A stretch of 47,078 bases of DNA from Acidimicrobiia bacterium (GTDB taxonomy: Bacteria; Actinomycetota; Acidimicrobiia; Acidimicrobiales; CATQHL01): assembly GCA_021296415.1 (NCBI GenBank), contig JAGWAL010000010.1:1-47078 (forward strand). Reading direction: 5' to 3'. Shown here piece by piece: positions 1 through 8,643 of the stretch. The notes below the pieces were generated by a model. The model ran no database searches. It saw only the letters and a list, made by a program, of their open reading frames with translations, and was not told where the DNA came from. How positions within the stretch are numbered: the first letter of the stretch is position 1; each line of letters starts with the position of its first letter. The position numbers and the translations under genes were made by a program.

Positions 1-225
1 CGGCGGCGGCTCGGGCGGCGGTGCAGGATAATCACCGGCCGGCGCAGGCGGCGGCGCATCCGAGGCGGCGGGCGGCGGCTCGGGTGGCGCCGGCGCGCTC
101 GTGGTGTCGCCGTCGCCGCACGCGGCGGCAAGCAGGGCGACGGCGGCAACGAGCGCCGGCCAGCGGGATCGCGCGGCCCGGCGCCGCATCGGGTCGGACC
201 TGCGTGCGGTGCGCAACTGGTTCAT
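1..225 (-). CDS. ABC importer substrate-binding lipoprotein, N-terminal part only
   Basis: Only the first 75 codons are inside the window; the gene runs off the left edge. The reading frame starts at ATG 225 behind a strong AAGGAG ribosome-binding site six bases upstream. It encodes a basic n-region, a hydrophobic stretch (residues about 20-32) and the lipobox LLAAAC, so the mature protein should be lipid-anchored on the outer face of the membrane. A proline/alanine-rich linker follows the Cys. The binding domain itself is not visible. The role is inferred from position: the gene lies 176 bp after the livFGHM genes on the same strand, where the periplasmic-type binding protein (LivK-like) is expected. 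The 176-bp gap and its own Shine-Dalgarno suggest separate, higher expression, as is common for binding proteins. Confidence 0.75.
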   Translation of the reverse strand, partial: MNQLRTARRSDPMRRRAARSRWPALVAAVALLAAACGDGDTTSAPAPPEPPPAASDAPPPAPAGDYPAPPPEPPP

Positions 226-401
226 GGCCGGCTCCTTGTGGCTGGGGGTGGATGCGCGGTCCCGGTGTCGCAGCGAGCCGCTTGGCGGCGACAGCCACCC
301 GATCTCGAATCGCGCGCCATCCTACTCAGGGCCCGGACAGCGGCTCCGGGCAGGGCCCGTGGCCGGGCGCGGCGACCTTCCCGGCGCAGCCTCCGCCGGG
401 A

Positions 402-1586
402 TCAGTGGCCCTCCCCGGCTGTCCGCGCCTGCCGCGCCCCTGCCCGGCGGATCCGCAACGACCGCACCAGCCCGGCGATGCCCTGGGGCTGGAACAGCAG
501 GGCCAGCACCAGCAGCAGGCCGAACAGCACCTCGCTGAACGCGGAGGTACTGAAGAGCGGCTCGGAGGCGACGGTGTCGGACACCAGCGGGCGGCCGAGG
601 CCCGGCACTGTCACGTCCAGGACGCTCACGAATTCCTTGACCAGCTCCGGCAGCGGTCCCAGCAGGAGGGCACCCACGATGGCGCCGGAGACCGTACCCA
701 TCCCGCCGACGATGATGATGGCCACGAAGCGGATCGACAGGAACAACTCCGCCAGTGGCTCGTTGGGCGTGATGAAGCGCAGACCCACGGCGTAGACGGC
801 GCCGGCAGCCGAGGCCATGGCGCTGGAGATGGCGAAGGCGGCGATCTTGTAGCGAGCGTTGCTGACCCCGATCACCTCGGCTGCCAGGTCGCGATCCCTG
901 ATGGCCTGCATGGCCCGCCCCGGCCGGCTGCGCACCAGGTTCCGCACCACCAGCGCGCTGATCCCCACCAGGATCCACGACAGGTAGAACAGGCCCTGCT
1001 GGCGGTCCAGCCGCTGGCCGAAGGCGCTCATGTCGCCGAAGTCCAGGCCGCCGACGGCCAGCGGCGCTCTGTTGGTGGAGATCCCGTCGAAGCCGCCGGT
1101 GAACCCCTCCCAGTTGCGGGCCACGTGGGTGACCACGAAGATCAGCGCCAGCGTCACCACCACGAGGTAGTTGCCCTTGAAACGCAGGGCGAACGGGCCG
1201 ACGAGCGCCCCGATGACGGCCCCGGTGGCGGCCGCCAGGGCCAGCCACGCCGGCAACGGCCAGCCCCAGCCGGCACCGAAGAACGCCACCAGGTAGCCGC
1301 CCACGGTCAGGAAGGCGGCATGCCCCAGCGACACCTGGCCGCAGAAGCCGGTGAGCAGGCTGAGCCCCAGTGCAGCCACGGCGAAGGTGCCGGCGTTTCC
1401 CAGGACCGTGATCCAGAACGGGTCCTTGAGCACCAGCGGGCAGATCACCACGCCGGCGACGGTCAGGGCGGCCATGACCTTGGCGCCCGCCGAGGGCAGC
1501 AGCGGGTTGACCGCCGTCCCCGAGCCGCCCGCTGAGCGCGTCGGGTCCGGGGACGGCAGCATGCGCCGCAGGAACCCCCTGCTCAT
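402..1586 (-). CDS. livM: Branched-chain amino acid/amide ABC transporter permease LivM
   Basis: Inner-membrane permease of a HAAT-family importer, partner of LivH. 394 residues. The N-terminal about 35 residues are hydrophilic, followed by several hydrophobic helices. The family region around residues 80-110 (LSLLTGFCGQVSLGHAAF) is the conserved LivM signature, and a late segment (VAIIIVGGMGTVSGAIVGA) matches the permease coupling region. The ATG at 1586 overlaps the livH stop as ATGA, so the two are translationally coupled. The open frame extends further upstream, but that part lies out of frame over livH and is not coding. Substrate cannot be read from the sequence; amino acids, urea or short amides are all possible for this family. 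Confidence 0.93.
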   Translation of the reverse strand: MSRGFLRRMLPSPDPTRSAGGSGTAVNPLLPSAGAKVMAALTVAGVVICPLVLKDPFWITVLGNAGTFAVAALGLSLLTGFCGQVSLGHAAFLTVGGYLVAFFGAGWGWPLPAWLALAAATGAVIGALVGPFALRFKGNYLVVVTLALIFVVTHVARNWEGFTGGFDGISTNRAPLAVGGLDFGDMSAFGQRLDRQQGLFYLSWILVGISALVVRNLVRSRPGRAMQAIRDRDLAAEVIGVSNARYKIAAFAISSAMASAAGAVYAVGLRFITPNEPLAELFLSIRFVAIIIVGGMGTVSGAIVGALLLGPLPELVKEFVSVLDVTVPGLGRPLVSDTVASEPLFSTSAFSEVLFGLLLVLALLFQPQGIAGLVRSLRIRRAGARQARTAGEGH

Positions 1587-2476
1587 ACCCGCTCCACCCT
1601 CCGGGTCCCCAACAGCCCCTCGGGGCGCCACAGCAGCACCAGCACCATCAGCACGTAGGGGACGACCAACTCCACGTTGGACCCCAGCCAGGAGACGTCC
1701 AGGTAGCCCTGGGACATGATCTCGGCGAGGCCGATCAGGACACCGCCCAGCACCGCGCCGCCGGCGGAGTCCAGCCCGCCCAGGATCATCGCCGGGAAGG
1801 CGGCCAGGGCGACGAATCCGATGGCCGGCGAGAGGGCGCCGCCGCCGCGGCTGACCAGCATGACCCCGGCAACCGGTGCCGCCGCCGCAGCCACGGCCCA
1901 GGAGACGGCGAACGAACGCCCCACCGAGATGCCCTGCGCCGCGGCCGCCTCCTGGTCCAAAGCGGTGGCGCGCATCCCGAGGCCGGTGCGGGAGTAGCGG
2001 AAGAACAGGAAGAATGCCGCCAGCAGCGCCGCCGCCGAGACCATCGTCCACAGGTCGGCGTGGCGCAGCGTGACATCGCCCAGCCGGCTGCGGCCGTTGC
2101 CCCACGGGGTGGTGAGCACCAGACCGGGCATGGTCCACACGGAGCGCACCACCTGCTCGATGATCAGCAGGAGGCCCAGGGTGATCAGCACGACCGTGAA
2201 GACGGGCTTGCCCACCATGGGCCGGATCACCAGCCGTTCCAGGAACATCCCCACTGCGGCCATGACGATCATCGCCAGCACCAGGGCGAGCCAGAACGGC
2301 AGGCCCCAGTCGGTGCCGAACTGGTACACCATGTAGGCGCCGAGGGTCACGAAGCCGCCCTGGGCGAAGTTGAAGGCGCCGCTGGCCTTGTAGATCACCA
2401 CGAAGCCCAGCGCCACGAGGGCGTAGATGCCGCCCAGGGCGACGCCGGAGAGCAGCAGCTGCAGGAACTTGTCCAT
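1583..2476 (-). CDS. livH: Branched-chain amino acid/amide ABC transporter permease LivH
   Basis: Inner-membrane permease, 297 residues, the usual LivH length. It opens with the family signature: a first helix with SGVALGGIYALVALGFVVIY, then KASGAFNFAQGGFVTLGAY. The conserved GGLDSAGGAVLGGVLIG loop sits near residue 225-245 and precedes the last helices. The start ATG at 2476 overlaps the livG stop (TGATG), and its own stop overlaps livM. Forms the membrane channel with LivM and is powered by LivG/LivF. Confidence 0.94.
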   Translation of the reverse strand: MDKFLQLLLSGVALGGIYALVALGFVVIYKASGAFNFAQGGFVTLGAYMVYQFGTDWGLPFWLALVLAMIVMAAVGMFLERLVIRPMVGKPVFTVVLITLGLLLIIEQVVRSVWTMPGLVLTTPWGNGRSRLGDVTLRHADLWTMVSAAALLAAFFLFFRYSRTGLGMRATALDQEAAAAQGISVGRSFAVSWAVAAAAAPVAGVMLVSRGGGALSPAIGFVALAAFPAMILGGLDSAGGAVLGGVLIGLAEIMSQGYLDVSWLGSNVELVVPYVLMVLVLLWRPEGLLGTRRVERV

Positions 2477-3303
2477 CACCGATCCCCGCCGGTGCCGTGC
2501 GCCGCGGTGCCGAGGTACGCCTCCACCACCGCCGGATGGTCGGCCACCGCCTCGGGAGCACCGGAGGCGATGACGGCCCCGAAGTTCATGGCCACCACGC
2601 GGTCCGCCACCTCCAGCACCAAGTGCATGTGGTGCTCCACCAGCAGCATGGTCAACCCCAGCTCCGCCCTGATGGTTCCCAGCAGTTCGCCGGTGGCGGA
2701 GCGCTCGCCGCGGGTCATGCCCGCCACCGGCTCGTCCAGCATCAGCAGGCGCGGCTCGGCCGCCAGGGCGCGCCCGATCTCGATGCGCTTCTGCACGCCG
2801 TAGGGCAGCAGCCCCACCGGCCGGCCCATGTAGCCGCCGAGGTCGAGGAAGTCCACCAACTCCGCGCATCTCCTGCGGTGGTGGATCTCCTCGCGGCGCG
2901 CCCGGCCGAGCCACACGGTCCCCGCCAGCACTCCGGTCCGCATGAGCGTGTGACGGCCCAGCATGAGGTTGTCGATGACGTCCAGGTTCTCGAAGAGCGC
3001 GAGGTTCTGGAACGTGCGGGCCACACCGCCGGCGGCGATGCGGGAGGGGCGCAGGCCGACCAGGTCGGTCTCCTCGAAGAGCAACGCGCCCCGCTCGGGG
3101 CGGTAAACGCCGCTGATGCAGTTGAACATCGAGGTCTTGCCGGCGCCGTTGGGGCCGATCAGCGCCACCACTTCGCCCGGGCGCACGCTGAAGGACACGT
3201 CATCGAGCGCCTTCAGACCTCCGAAGGACAGGCTCACCCCGTCGACCCGCAACAGCGGCGTCACACGGCCGGCCGGACTTTGCCCGGCGGTGGTCTCAGC
3301 CAT
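2476..3303 (-). CDS. livG: Branched-chain amino acid/amide ABC transporter ATP-binding protein LivG
   Basis: Cytoplasmic ATPase, 275 residues. Walker A is GPNGAGKT at residues 50-57. The Q-loop region VARTFQNLALF fits LivG, and the signature motif is the LivG-type LLPYGVQKR instead of LSGGQ. Walker B is LLMLDEP, and the H-loop is LLVEHHMHLV. I chose the ATG at 3303 because it lies in an 8-bp overlap with livF (ATGGCTGA) and puts the nucleotide-binding domain at the normal distance from the N-terminus. Longer in-frame starts upstream would run over livF. Part of the livF-G-H-M operon. Confidence 0.94.
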   Translation of the reverse strand: MAETTAGQSPAGRVTPLLRVDGVSLSFGGLKALDDVSFSVRPGEVVALIGPNGAGKTSMFNCISGVYRPERGALLFEETDLVGLRPSRIAAGGVARTFQNLALFENLDVIDNLMLGRHTLMRTGVLAGTVWLGRARREEIHHRRRCAELVDFLDLGGYMGRPVGLLPYGVQKRIEIGRALAAEPRLLMLDEPVAGMTRGERSATGELLGTIRAELGLTMLLVEHHMHLVLEVADRVVAMNFGAVIASGAPEAVADHPAVVEAYLGTAAHGTGGDR

Positions 3304-4048
3304 CGCCCAGGTAGAGCTTCTGCACGTCGGCGTCGTCGCGCAGCGCCGCGGCGGGCCCGCCCAGTGCCACCCTCCCGGCCTGCAGCACGTAGGCGAACTC
3401 CGCAATCGACAGCGCCATGGCGGCGTTCTGCTCGACCAGCAGGACCGTGGTCCCGGCCGCTCCCACCGCACTGATCCGCTCGGCGATCTGCTCGACGATG
3501 CGCGGCGCCAGGCCGAGCGACGGCTCGTCGAGCAATAGCAGCTTGGGCGAACTCATGAGCGCCCGCCCGATGGCCAGCATCTGCTGCTCACCGCCGGACA
3601 GGTAGCCGGCCTGATCGCCGCGCCGCCCGGCCAGCTGCGGGAACGTCTCGAAGACCTCCCGGGTCAGTTCGGTGACGCGCCGGCGGTCCCGGACCGTGAC
3701 GGCGCCGGCGCGCAGGTTCTCCTCCACGGTCAACTCGGCGAAGATCCGCCGGCCCTCCATCACCTGTGCCATGCCTCGTCTCACGAGCGTGCTGGCACGG
3801 GCACGACGCACCGGGTCTCCCTCGAGGAGCACGTCACCGCCGGTCACCCGGCCGTGGTGGAACGGCAGCAGCCCGGTGAGCGCCCGCAGCAGCGTCGTCT
3901 TGCCCGCCCCGTTGGGCCCAAGCAGCGCCACGATCGCGCCGGCCGGCACCTGCAGGTCCACGCTGCGCAGGACCGTCAGGGCGGGGCCATAACGAACGCT
4001 GAGGTCGCGAACCTCCAGCATCAGCGCCGTCGATGCATCCCCCGCCAT
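3296..4048 (-). CDS. livF: Branched-chain amino acid/amide ABC transporter ATP-binding protein LivF
   Basis: Cytoplasmic ATPase, first gene of the livF-G-H-M operon, 250 residues. Walker A GPNGAGKT at 44-51, the family stretch QVMEGRRIFAELTVEENLRAG, signature LSGGEQQ, Walker B LLLLDEPSLGL and H-loop LLVEQNA are all present. Two ATGs are possible (4048 and 4021). I favour 4048 because a TACGGT hexamer lies 8 nt before it, matching the leaderless promoter pattern seen at other genes here. The operon is transcribed divergently from lhr. Confidence 0.93.
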   Translation of the reverse strand: MAGDASTALMLEVRDLSVRYGPALTVLRSVDLQVPAGAIVALLGPNGAGKTTLLRALTGLLPFHHGRVTGGDVLLEGDPVRRARASTLVRRGMAQVMEGRRIFAELTVEENLRAGAVTVRDRRRVTELTREVFETFPQLAGRRGDQAGYLSGGEQQMLAIGRALMSSPKLLLLDEPSLGLAPRIVEQIAERISAVGAAGTTVLLVEQNAAMALSIAEFAYVLQAGRVALGGPAAALRDDADVQKLYLGDG

Positions 4049-4056
4049 CGCCGCGC

Positions 4057-4062
4057 ACCGTA
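4057..4062 (-). promoter_or_regulatory. Candidate -10 box of livF (TACGGT)
   Basis: TAnnnT hexamer on the minus strand, 8 nt before the livF ATG. It fits the leaderless spacing found repeatedly in this window. No clear -35 was seen. Confidence 0.4.
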
Positions 4063-4239
4063 CCAGCGCCGGCCGGCACCTCCGGGCACTGCAGTCGAGG
4101 GAGACTCGCGCCTATCGTTCGCTTGGCGGGCGGCCAGGCGCGCTAACCTGATGCGAACAATTGTTCTGAATTGAGACGGCGGCGGCCGGCACCCGGCGGG
4201 ATGCCCGTGGCCCGGATCCGGAGGAGGCGCGAACCCAAC

Positions 4240-7200
4240 GTGACCACCGTCGAAGCCGCATCTCGCGCTCCGGATTCTGCTGCGGGCCGCGTCCTCGCCG
4301 ACTTCCATCCGGCGGTGCGGGCCTGGTTCGACGACCGCTTCCCCGCCGGACCCACCCCCGCCCAGGCCGGCGCCTGGCCCGCGGTTCGCGCCGGCGCCGA
4401 CACGCTGGTCAGCGCCCCCACCGGATCGGGCAAGACCCTGTCGGCCTTCCTGGTAGCCATCGACGCCCTCTGGGGTGCCCACGAGCGAGGCGAAGCGGTT
4501 GCAGGTCGCGCGCAGGTGGTCTACGTCTCGCCGCTCAAGGCCCTTGCAACCGACATCGCCGAGAACCTCACCAGACCACTCCGGGAAATTGAGCAGGTCG
4601 CCCAGGACATGGGATACGAGCCGCCGCCGCTGCGGGTGGGGGTGCGCTCGGGCGACACCACGCAGTCGGCGCGGGCGGCCATGCTGCGCAACCCACCCAA
4701 CTTCGTCATCACCACCCCGGAATCGCTGTACCTCCTCCTCACCGCTGAGCGCAGCCGGGAGATGCTGCGCACCGCCCGGTGGGTGATCGTCGACGAGATT
4801 CACGCCGTGGCCCGCGATAAGCGCGGCTCGCACCTTGCCCTCAGCTTGGAGCGCCTCGAGCACGTCTGCGAGCAGCGACCCCTTCGGATCGGCTTGTCGG
4901 CCACACAGCGGCCGATCAGCACGATCCAGCGGCTGTTGCTCGGCGGCGACCACGCCGGTGGTCGTCCCGCCGACTCGAACGGCGCCGACGCCCCGGCCGG
5001 GCCCGAAGAACGCTCCACAACCCCAGGCTCCGGCGCCAGCAGCCGCCCGGTGGAGCCTCCCCCGCCGGTGGTCGTCGACGTGGGTCACCGGCGGGAGCTG
5101 GACCTGGCGCTGGAGATGCCGCCCAGCGAGTTGGAGGCCGTCGCGCCTGCCGAGCAAACCGCCGAGATCCTGGACCGGATCGCCGAACTGATCGAGGCCC
5201 ACCGCACGACGCTGGTGTTCGTCAACACCCGCCGCGAGGCGGAGCGCATCGCCCACCTGCTGGCCGAGCGTCTGGGCGACGCGGAGGTGGCCTCCCACCA
5301 CGGGTCGCTCTCCAAGGAGCGCCGCCTGCGGGTCGAGACCCGGCTCCGTGCCGGCGACCTGCGGGCCCTGGTGGCGACCGCCTCGCTGGAGCTGGGCATC
5401 GATATCGGCCCGGTGGATCTGGCGTGCCAGATCGGCAGCCCGCGTAGCATGGCCACCTTCCTGCAGCGGGTGGGCCGATCGGGCCACTCGGTGGGAGCGG
5501 TTCCAAAGGGCCGCCTGTTCCCCACCACCCGCGATCAACTCACCGAGTGCGCCGCCCTGCTGGCGGGCGTCCGGGCCGGACGGCTCGACGCCGTGACGCC
5601 ACCGGTGGCGCCCCTGGACGTGCTGGCGCAGCAGATCACCGCCGAGTGCGCCGCGGAGCGCTGGAAGATCGACGACCTGTTCGGGCTGGTACGGCGAGCC
5701 GCGCCTTACGCCGACCTGTCACGGGAGGACTTCGACGAGACGCTGCGGTTCGTCAACAGCGGGGTGGTGACCGGACGGGGACGGCGCGCCGACTACGTGC
5801 ACGTGGACTCGGTGGCGGGCGAAGCCGCTGGGCGCCGCGGCGCGCGACTCGCGGCGCTGACCTCGGGCGGGGCGATCCCCGACGTGGCCGACTACCGGGT
5901 CCTGCTGGAGCCCGACGACACCTTCCTGGGGACGGTCAACGAGGACTGGGCCATCGAGTCGATGGCCGGCGACGTGTTCCTGCTGGGCTCGCACTCGTGG
6001 CGGATCCGGCGCGTTGAGTCGGGCGTGGTGCGCGTCGTGGACGCGGAGGGCGCGCCGCCCACGGTGCCCTTCTGGCTGGGCGAGGCTCCGTCCCGGACCA
6101 CCGAGTTGAGCACGGAGGTGAGCGATCTGCGGGGGTTGGTGGAGCAGTTCCTGGATGCCGGCGACCCGGATGGCGCCCGGGCGGCCATCGCCGAGCGCTG
6201 CGGTCTCGACGAGGTCGCCGCCGAGGCCGTCGTGTCGTACCTCGCCGCGGCGCGCGCCTCCCTGGGCTCGCTCCCGACGCAGCGCCGTCTTGTGATCGAA
6301 CGGTTCTTCGACGAGACCGGGGGCATGCAGCTCGTGATCCACAGCCCCTACGGCGGCCGGTTGAACCGCGGGCTGGGTCTGGCGCTGCGCAAGCGCTTCT
6401 GCCGCACGTTCGACTTCGAGCTGCAGGCCGCGGCGAACGACGACGCGGTGGTTCTGTCGCTCGGCCCCCAGCACAGCTTCCCACTCAGCGACGTGCCGCG
6501 GATGCTGGATCCCGCGACGGTGACAGACGTGCTGACACAGGCCATCATCGTCTCCCCGCTGTTCGGGGTGCGCTGGCGCTGGAACCTGAACCGGGCGCTC
6601 ACCGTGCTGCGCTTCAAGGGCGGCAAGCGCAACCCACCGCCCATCCAGCGCATGGAGGCCGACGACGTGATGGCTGCCGTCTTCCCCGGCCTGGCCGCCT
6701 GCGGGGACAACAACCCGGGGCCGATCCCCATCCCCGACCACCTGCTGGTGCGCCAGACGCTGCACGACGCCCTGCACGAGGCAACCGACATCGACGGCCT
6801 CGTGGCGTTGCTGGGTGCCCTCCGTGCCGGCGAGGTGGCCGTCGAGTTCCGGGACACACCCGAGCCGTCGCCCCTGTCGCACGAGATCCTGAACGGGCGG
6901 CCCTTCACGTTCCTCGACGAGGCGCCGCTGGAGGAGCGCCGCACGCGGGCCGTGCGGCTACCGCGCGGCCTCCCCGTGGACCTGATCGGTGCCCTCCATC
7001 CCGACGCCATCGCCCGGACGTGCGCCGAGGTGGCGCCCGACGTGCGCGACCCCGACGAGTTGCACGACCTGCTCTCGCAGTTGGTGCTGTGCCGGCCACG
7101 CGCCGACTGGGCCGGTCTGCACGCACAACTGGCAGCGGCCGGACGGGCGGGCACCGCCGGCGGCTACTGGTGCACGACCGAGTTGCAGCCGGCCGTGCGC

Positions 7201-8643
7201 GCCCTGCTGGGCGAGGACGCAACGGCGAGCGACGCGGCGGACGAACCGACCGACATCGGCGACCCAGCCGATGTGGCGATCGAGGCGATACGCGGCCATC
7301 TCGAGATCCTGGGACCGGTGACCGCCGCGGAGCTTGCGGCGGTCACGTCGCTGGGGCTCGGAACCACCCAGATCGCGCTGGTGGCACTGCAGGCGGAGGG
7401 TTTCGCCCTCGCCGGTCAGTTCCGACCCCGGCAACCGGCCACCGCGGACGGGATCCAGACCGAGTGGTGCAGCCGCCGCCTGCTGGCGCGGATCCACGTG
7501 TACTCCCAGCGGCGCCGCCGCCAGGACATCCAGCCGGTCACCGCGCAGGACTTCATGCGCTTCCTGTTCCGCTGGCAGCACGTGGCGCCCGGCACACAGG
7601 TCCGGGGCCGCGCCGGGCTCGGTGCGGTCATCGAGCAGTTGCAGGGCTTCGAGGCGGCGGCCGGCACCTGGGAGAAGCAGCTCCTCGCCCGGCGCATCGC
7701 CGGCTACCTGCCCGTCTGGCTCGACGAACTGTGCCTGTCCGGCGAGTTGGCCTGGGGGCGCCTGGGACTGCGGCGCGGCGACGAGATGCGCCCCGGCACC
7801 GCCACCTCGCGGGCCACCCCGGTGACGCTCGGGCTGCGCGGCGACTTCGACTGGCTGACCGCAGCGGCCCGCGGCACCGAGATGCCGGCGGTGCCCGAGG
7901 CGGGCGCGGTGGCAGAGATCGCCGAGTCCCTCGAACGCCACGGCGCCCGCTTCGCCAACGAGCTGGCCGCCGACTGCGGGCGGCTGGTGACCGACATCGA
8001 GTCGGGACTGACCGATGGTGTCGCCCGCGGCCTGCTGACCGCGGACAGCTTCGGCGCGCTCCGCTCCCTGCTCGGAGGGCCACGGCGGGGGTCTCACGGC
8101 GCCCGCCTGCAGCCGCGGCGAGGGCTTCGCCGCGGGGCCCAGGGCCTGACCGGCCCGGTGGGGCGCTGGTCGCTCCTCGCCGCTCCCGAGGGCGACTTCG
8201 AGCCCGACGAACTGGCCGAGGCGGTGGCGGAGCAACTCCTGGCCCGCTGGGGCGTGGTCTTCCGTGACCTCCGGGCGATGGAGACGCTTGCCCTGCCCTG
8301 GCGGGACGTGCTGTGGGCGCTGCGCCGCCTCGAGGCCCGCGGTGTCGTTCGCGGCGGTCGCTTCGTCACCGGGTTCACGGGCGAGCAGTTCGCGCTGCCG
8401 GCCGCTGTGGACGAACTCCGCCGGGTGCGCCGGGCCGAACGGGACGGCGAGCGGGTGGAGATCTCGGCCACCGACCCGCTGAACCTCACCGGCATCGTCA
8501 CGCCGGGGCCGCGGGTCCCGGCGGTGGCCACCCGCATCGTCAGCTACGTCGACGGGCTGCCCCTGCCCGCGCCGGAGCCCCCGAGCCTGCGAGAGCCCGA
8601 GGGCGAGAGCGCCGGAGCGCCGATGGGAGCCTCGCAGGGGTGA
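4240..8643 (+). CDS. lhr: Lhr-family ATP-dependent helicase, full length
   Basis: Large superfamily-2 helicase of DNA/RNA repair, cytoplasmic, about 1467 residues. This matches full-length bacterial Lhr (about 1500) rather than the short Lhr-core. Motifs in order: Q-like TPAQAGAW, Walker A APTGSGKT (about 59-66), Walker B/DEIH (about 184-187), motif III LSATQRP, motif IV LVFVNTRREAERIAH, and motif VI QRVGRSGH (about 408). These are followed by the Lhr winged-helix/core region and a long C-terminal half. A Gly/Pro/Ser-rich insert (about residues 245-285) separates the two RecA domains. The GTG at 4240 is preceded by GGAGGAGG; an in-frame ATG at 4201 or TTG at 4171 would add 13 or 23 basic residues. 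The stop overlaps the next kinase gene as GTGA. Confidence 0.95.
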   Translation: MTTVEAASRAPDSAAGRVLADFHPAVRAWFDDRFPAGPTPAQAGAWPAVRAGADTLVSAPTGSGKTLSAFLVAIDALWGAHERGEAVAGRAQVVYVSPLKALATDIAENLTRPLREIEQVAQDMGYEPPPLRVGVRSGDTTQSARAAMLRNPPNFVITTPESLYLLLTAERSREMLRTARWVIVDEIHAVARDKRGSHLALSLERLEHVCEQRPLRIGLSATQRPISTIQRLLLGGDHAGGRPADSNGADAPAGPEERSTTPGSGASSRPVEPPPPVVVDVGHRRELDLALEMPPSELEAVAPAEQTAEILDRIAELIEAHRTTLVFVNTRREAERIAHLLAERLGDAEVASHHGSLSKERRLRVETRLRAGDLRALVATASLELGIDIGPVDLACQIGSPRSMATFLQRVGRSGHSVGAVPKGRLFPTTRDQLTECAALLAGVRAGRLDAVTPPVAPLDVLAQQITAECAAERWKIDDLFGLVRRAAPYADLSREDFDETLRFVNSGVVTGRGRRADYVHVDSVAGEAAGRRGARLAALTSGGAIPDVADYRVLLEPDDTFLGTVNEDWAIESMAGDVFLLGSHSWRIRRVESGVVRVVDAEGAPPTVPFWLGEAPSRTTELSTEVSDLRGLVEQFLDAGDPDGARAAIAERCGLDEVAAEAVVSYLAAARASLGSLPTQRRLVIERFFDETGGMQLVIHSPYGGRLNRGLGLALRKRFCRTFDFELQAAANDDAVVLSLGPQHSFPLSDVPRMLDPATVTDVLTQAIIVSPLFGVRWRWNLNRALTVLRFKGGKRNPPPIQRMEADDVMAAVFPGLAACGDNNPGPIPIPDHLLVRQTLHDALHEATDIDGLVALLGALRAGEVAVEFRDTPEPSPLSHEILNGRPFTFLDEAPLEERRTRAVRLPRGLPVDLIGALHPDAIARTCAEVAPDVRDPDELHDLLSQLVLCRPRADWAGLHAQLAAAGRAGTAGGYWCTTELQPAVRALLGEDATASDAADEPTDIGDPADVAIEAIRGHLEILGPVTAAELAAVTSLGLGTTQIALVALQAEGFALAGQFRPRQPATADGIQTEWCSRRLLARIHVYSQRRRRQDIQPVTAQDFMRFLFRWQHVAPGTQVRGRAGLGAVIEQLQGFEAAAGTWEKQLLARRIAGYLPVWLDELCLSGELAWGRLGLRRGDEMRPGTATSRATPVTLGLRGDFDWLTAAARGTEMPAVPEAGAVAEIAESLERHGARFANELAADCGRLVTDIESGLTDGVARGLLTADSFGALRSLLGGPRRGSHGARLQPRRGLRRGAQGLTGPVGRWSLLAAPEGDFEPDELAEAVAEQLLARWGVVFRDLRAMETLALPWRDVLWALRRLEARGVVRGGRFVTGFTGEQFALPAAVDELRRVRRAERDGERVEISATDPLNLTGIVTPGPRVPAVATRIVSYVDGLPLPAPEPPSLREPEGESAGAPMGASQG

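Noticed and set aside
402-2561. Single long open frame across livM and livH
   Set aside because: Only the part up to 1586 is LivM; the upstream part is livH read out of frame. The ATGA overlap at 1583-1586 marks the true boundary.
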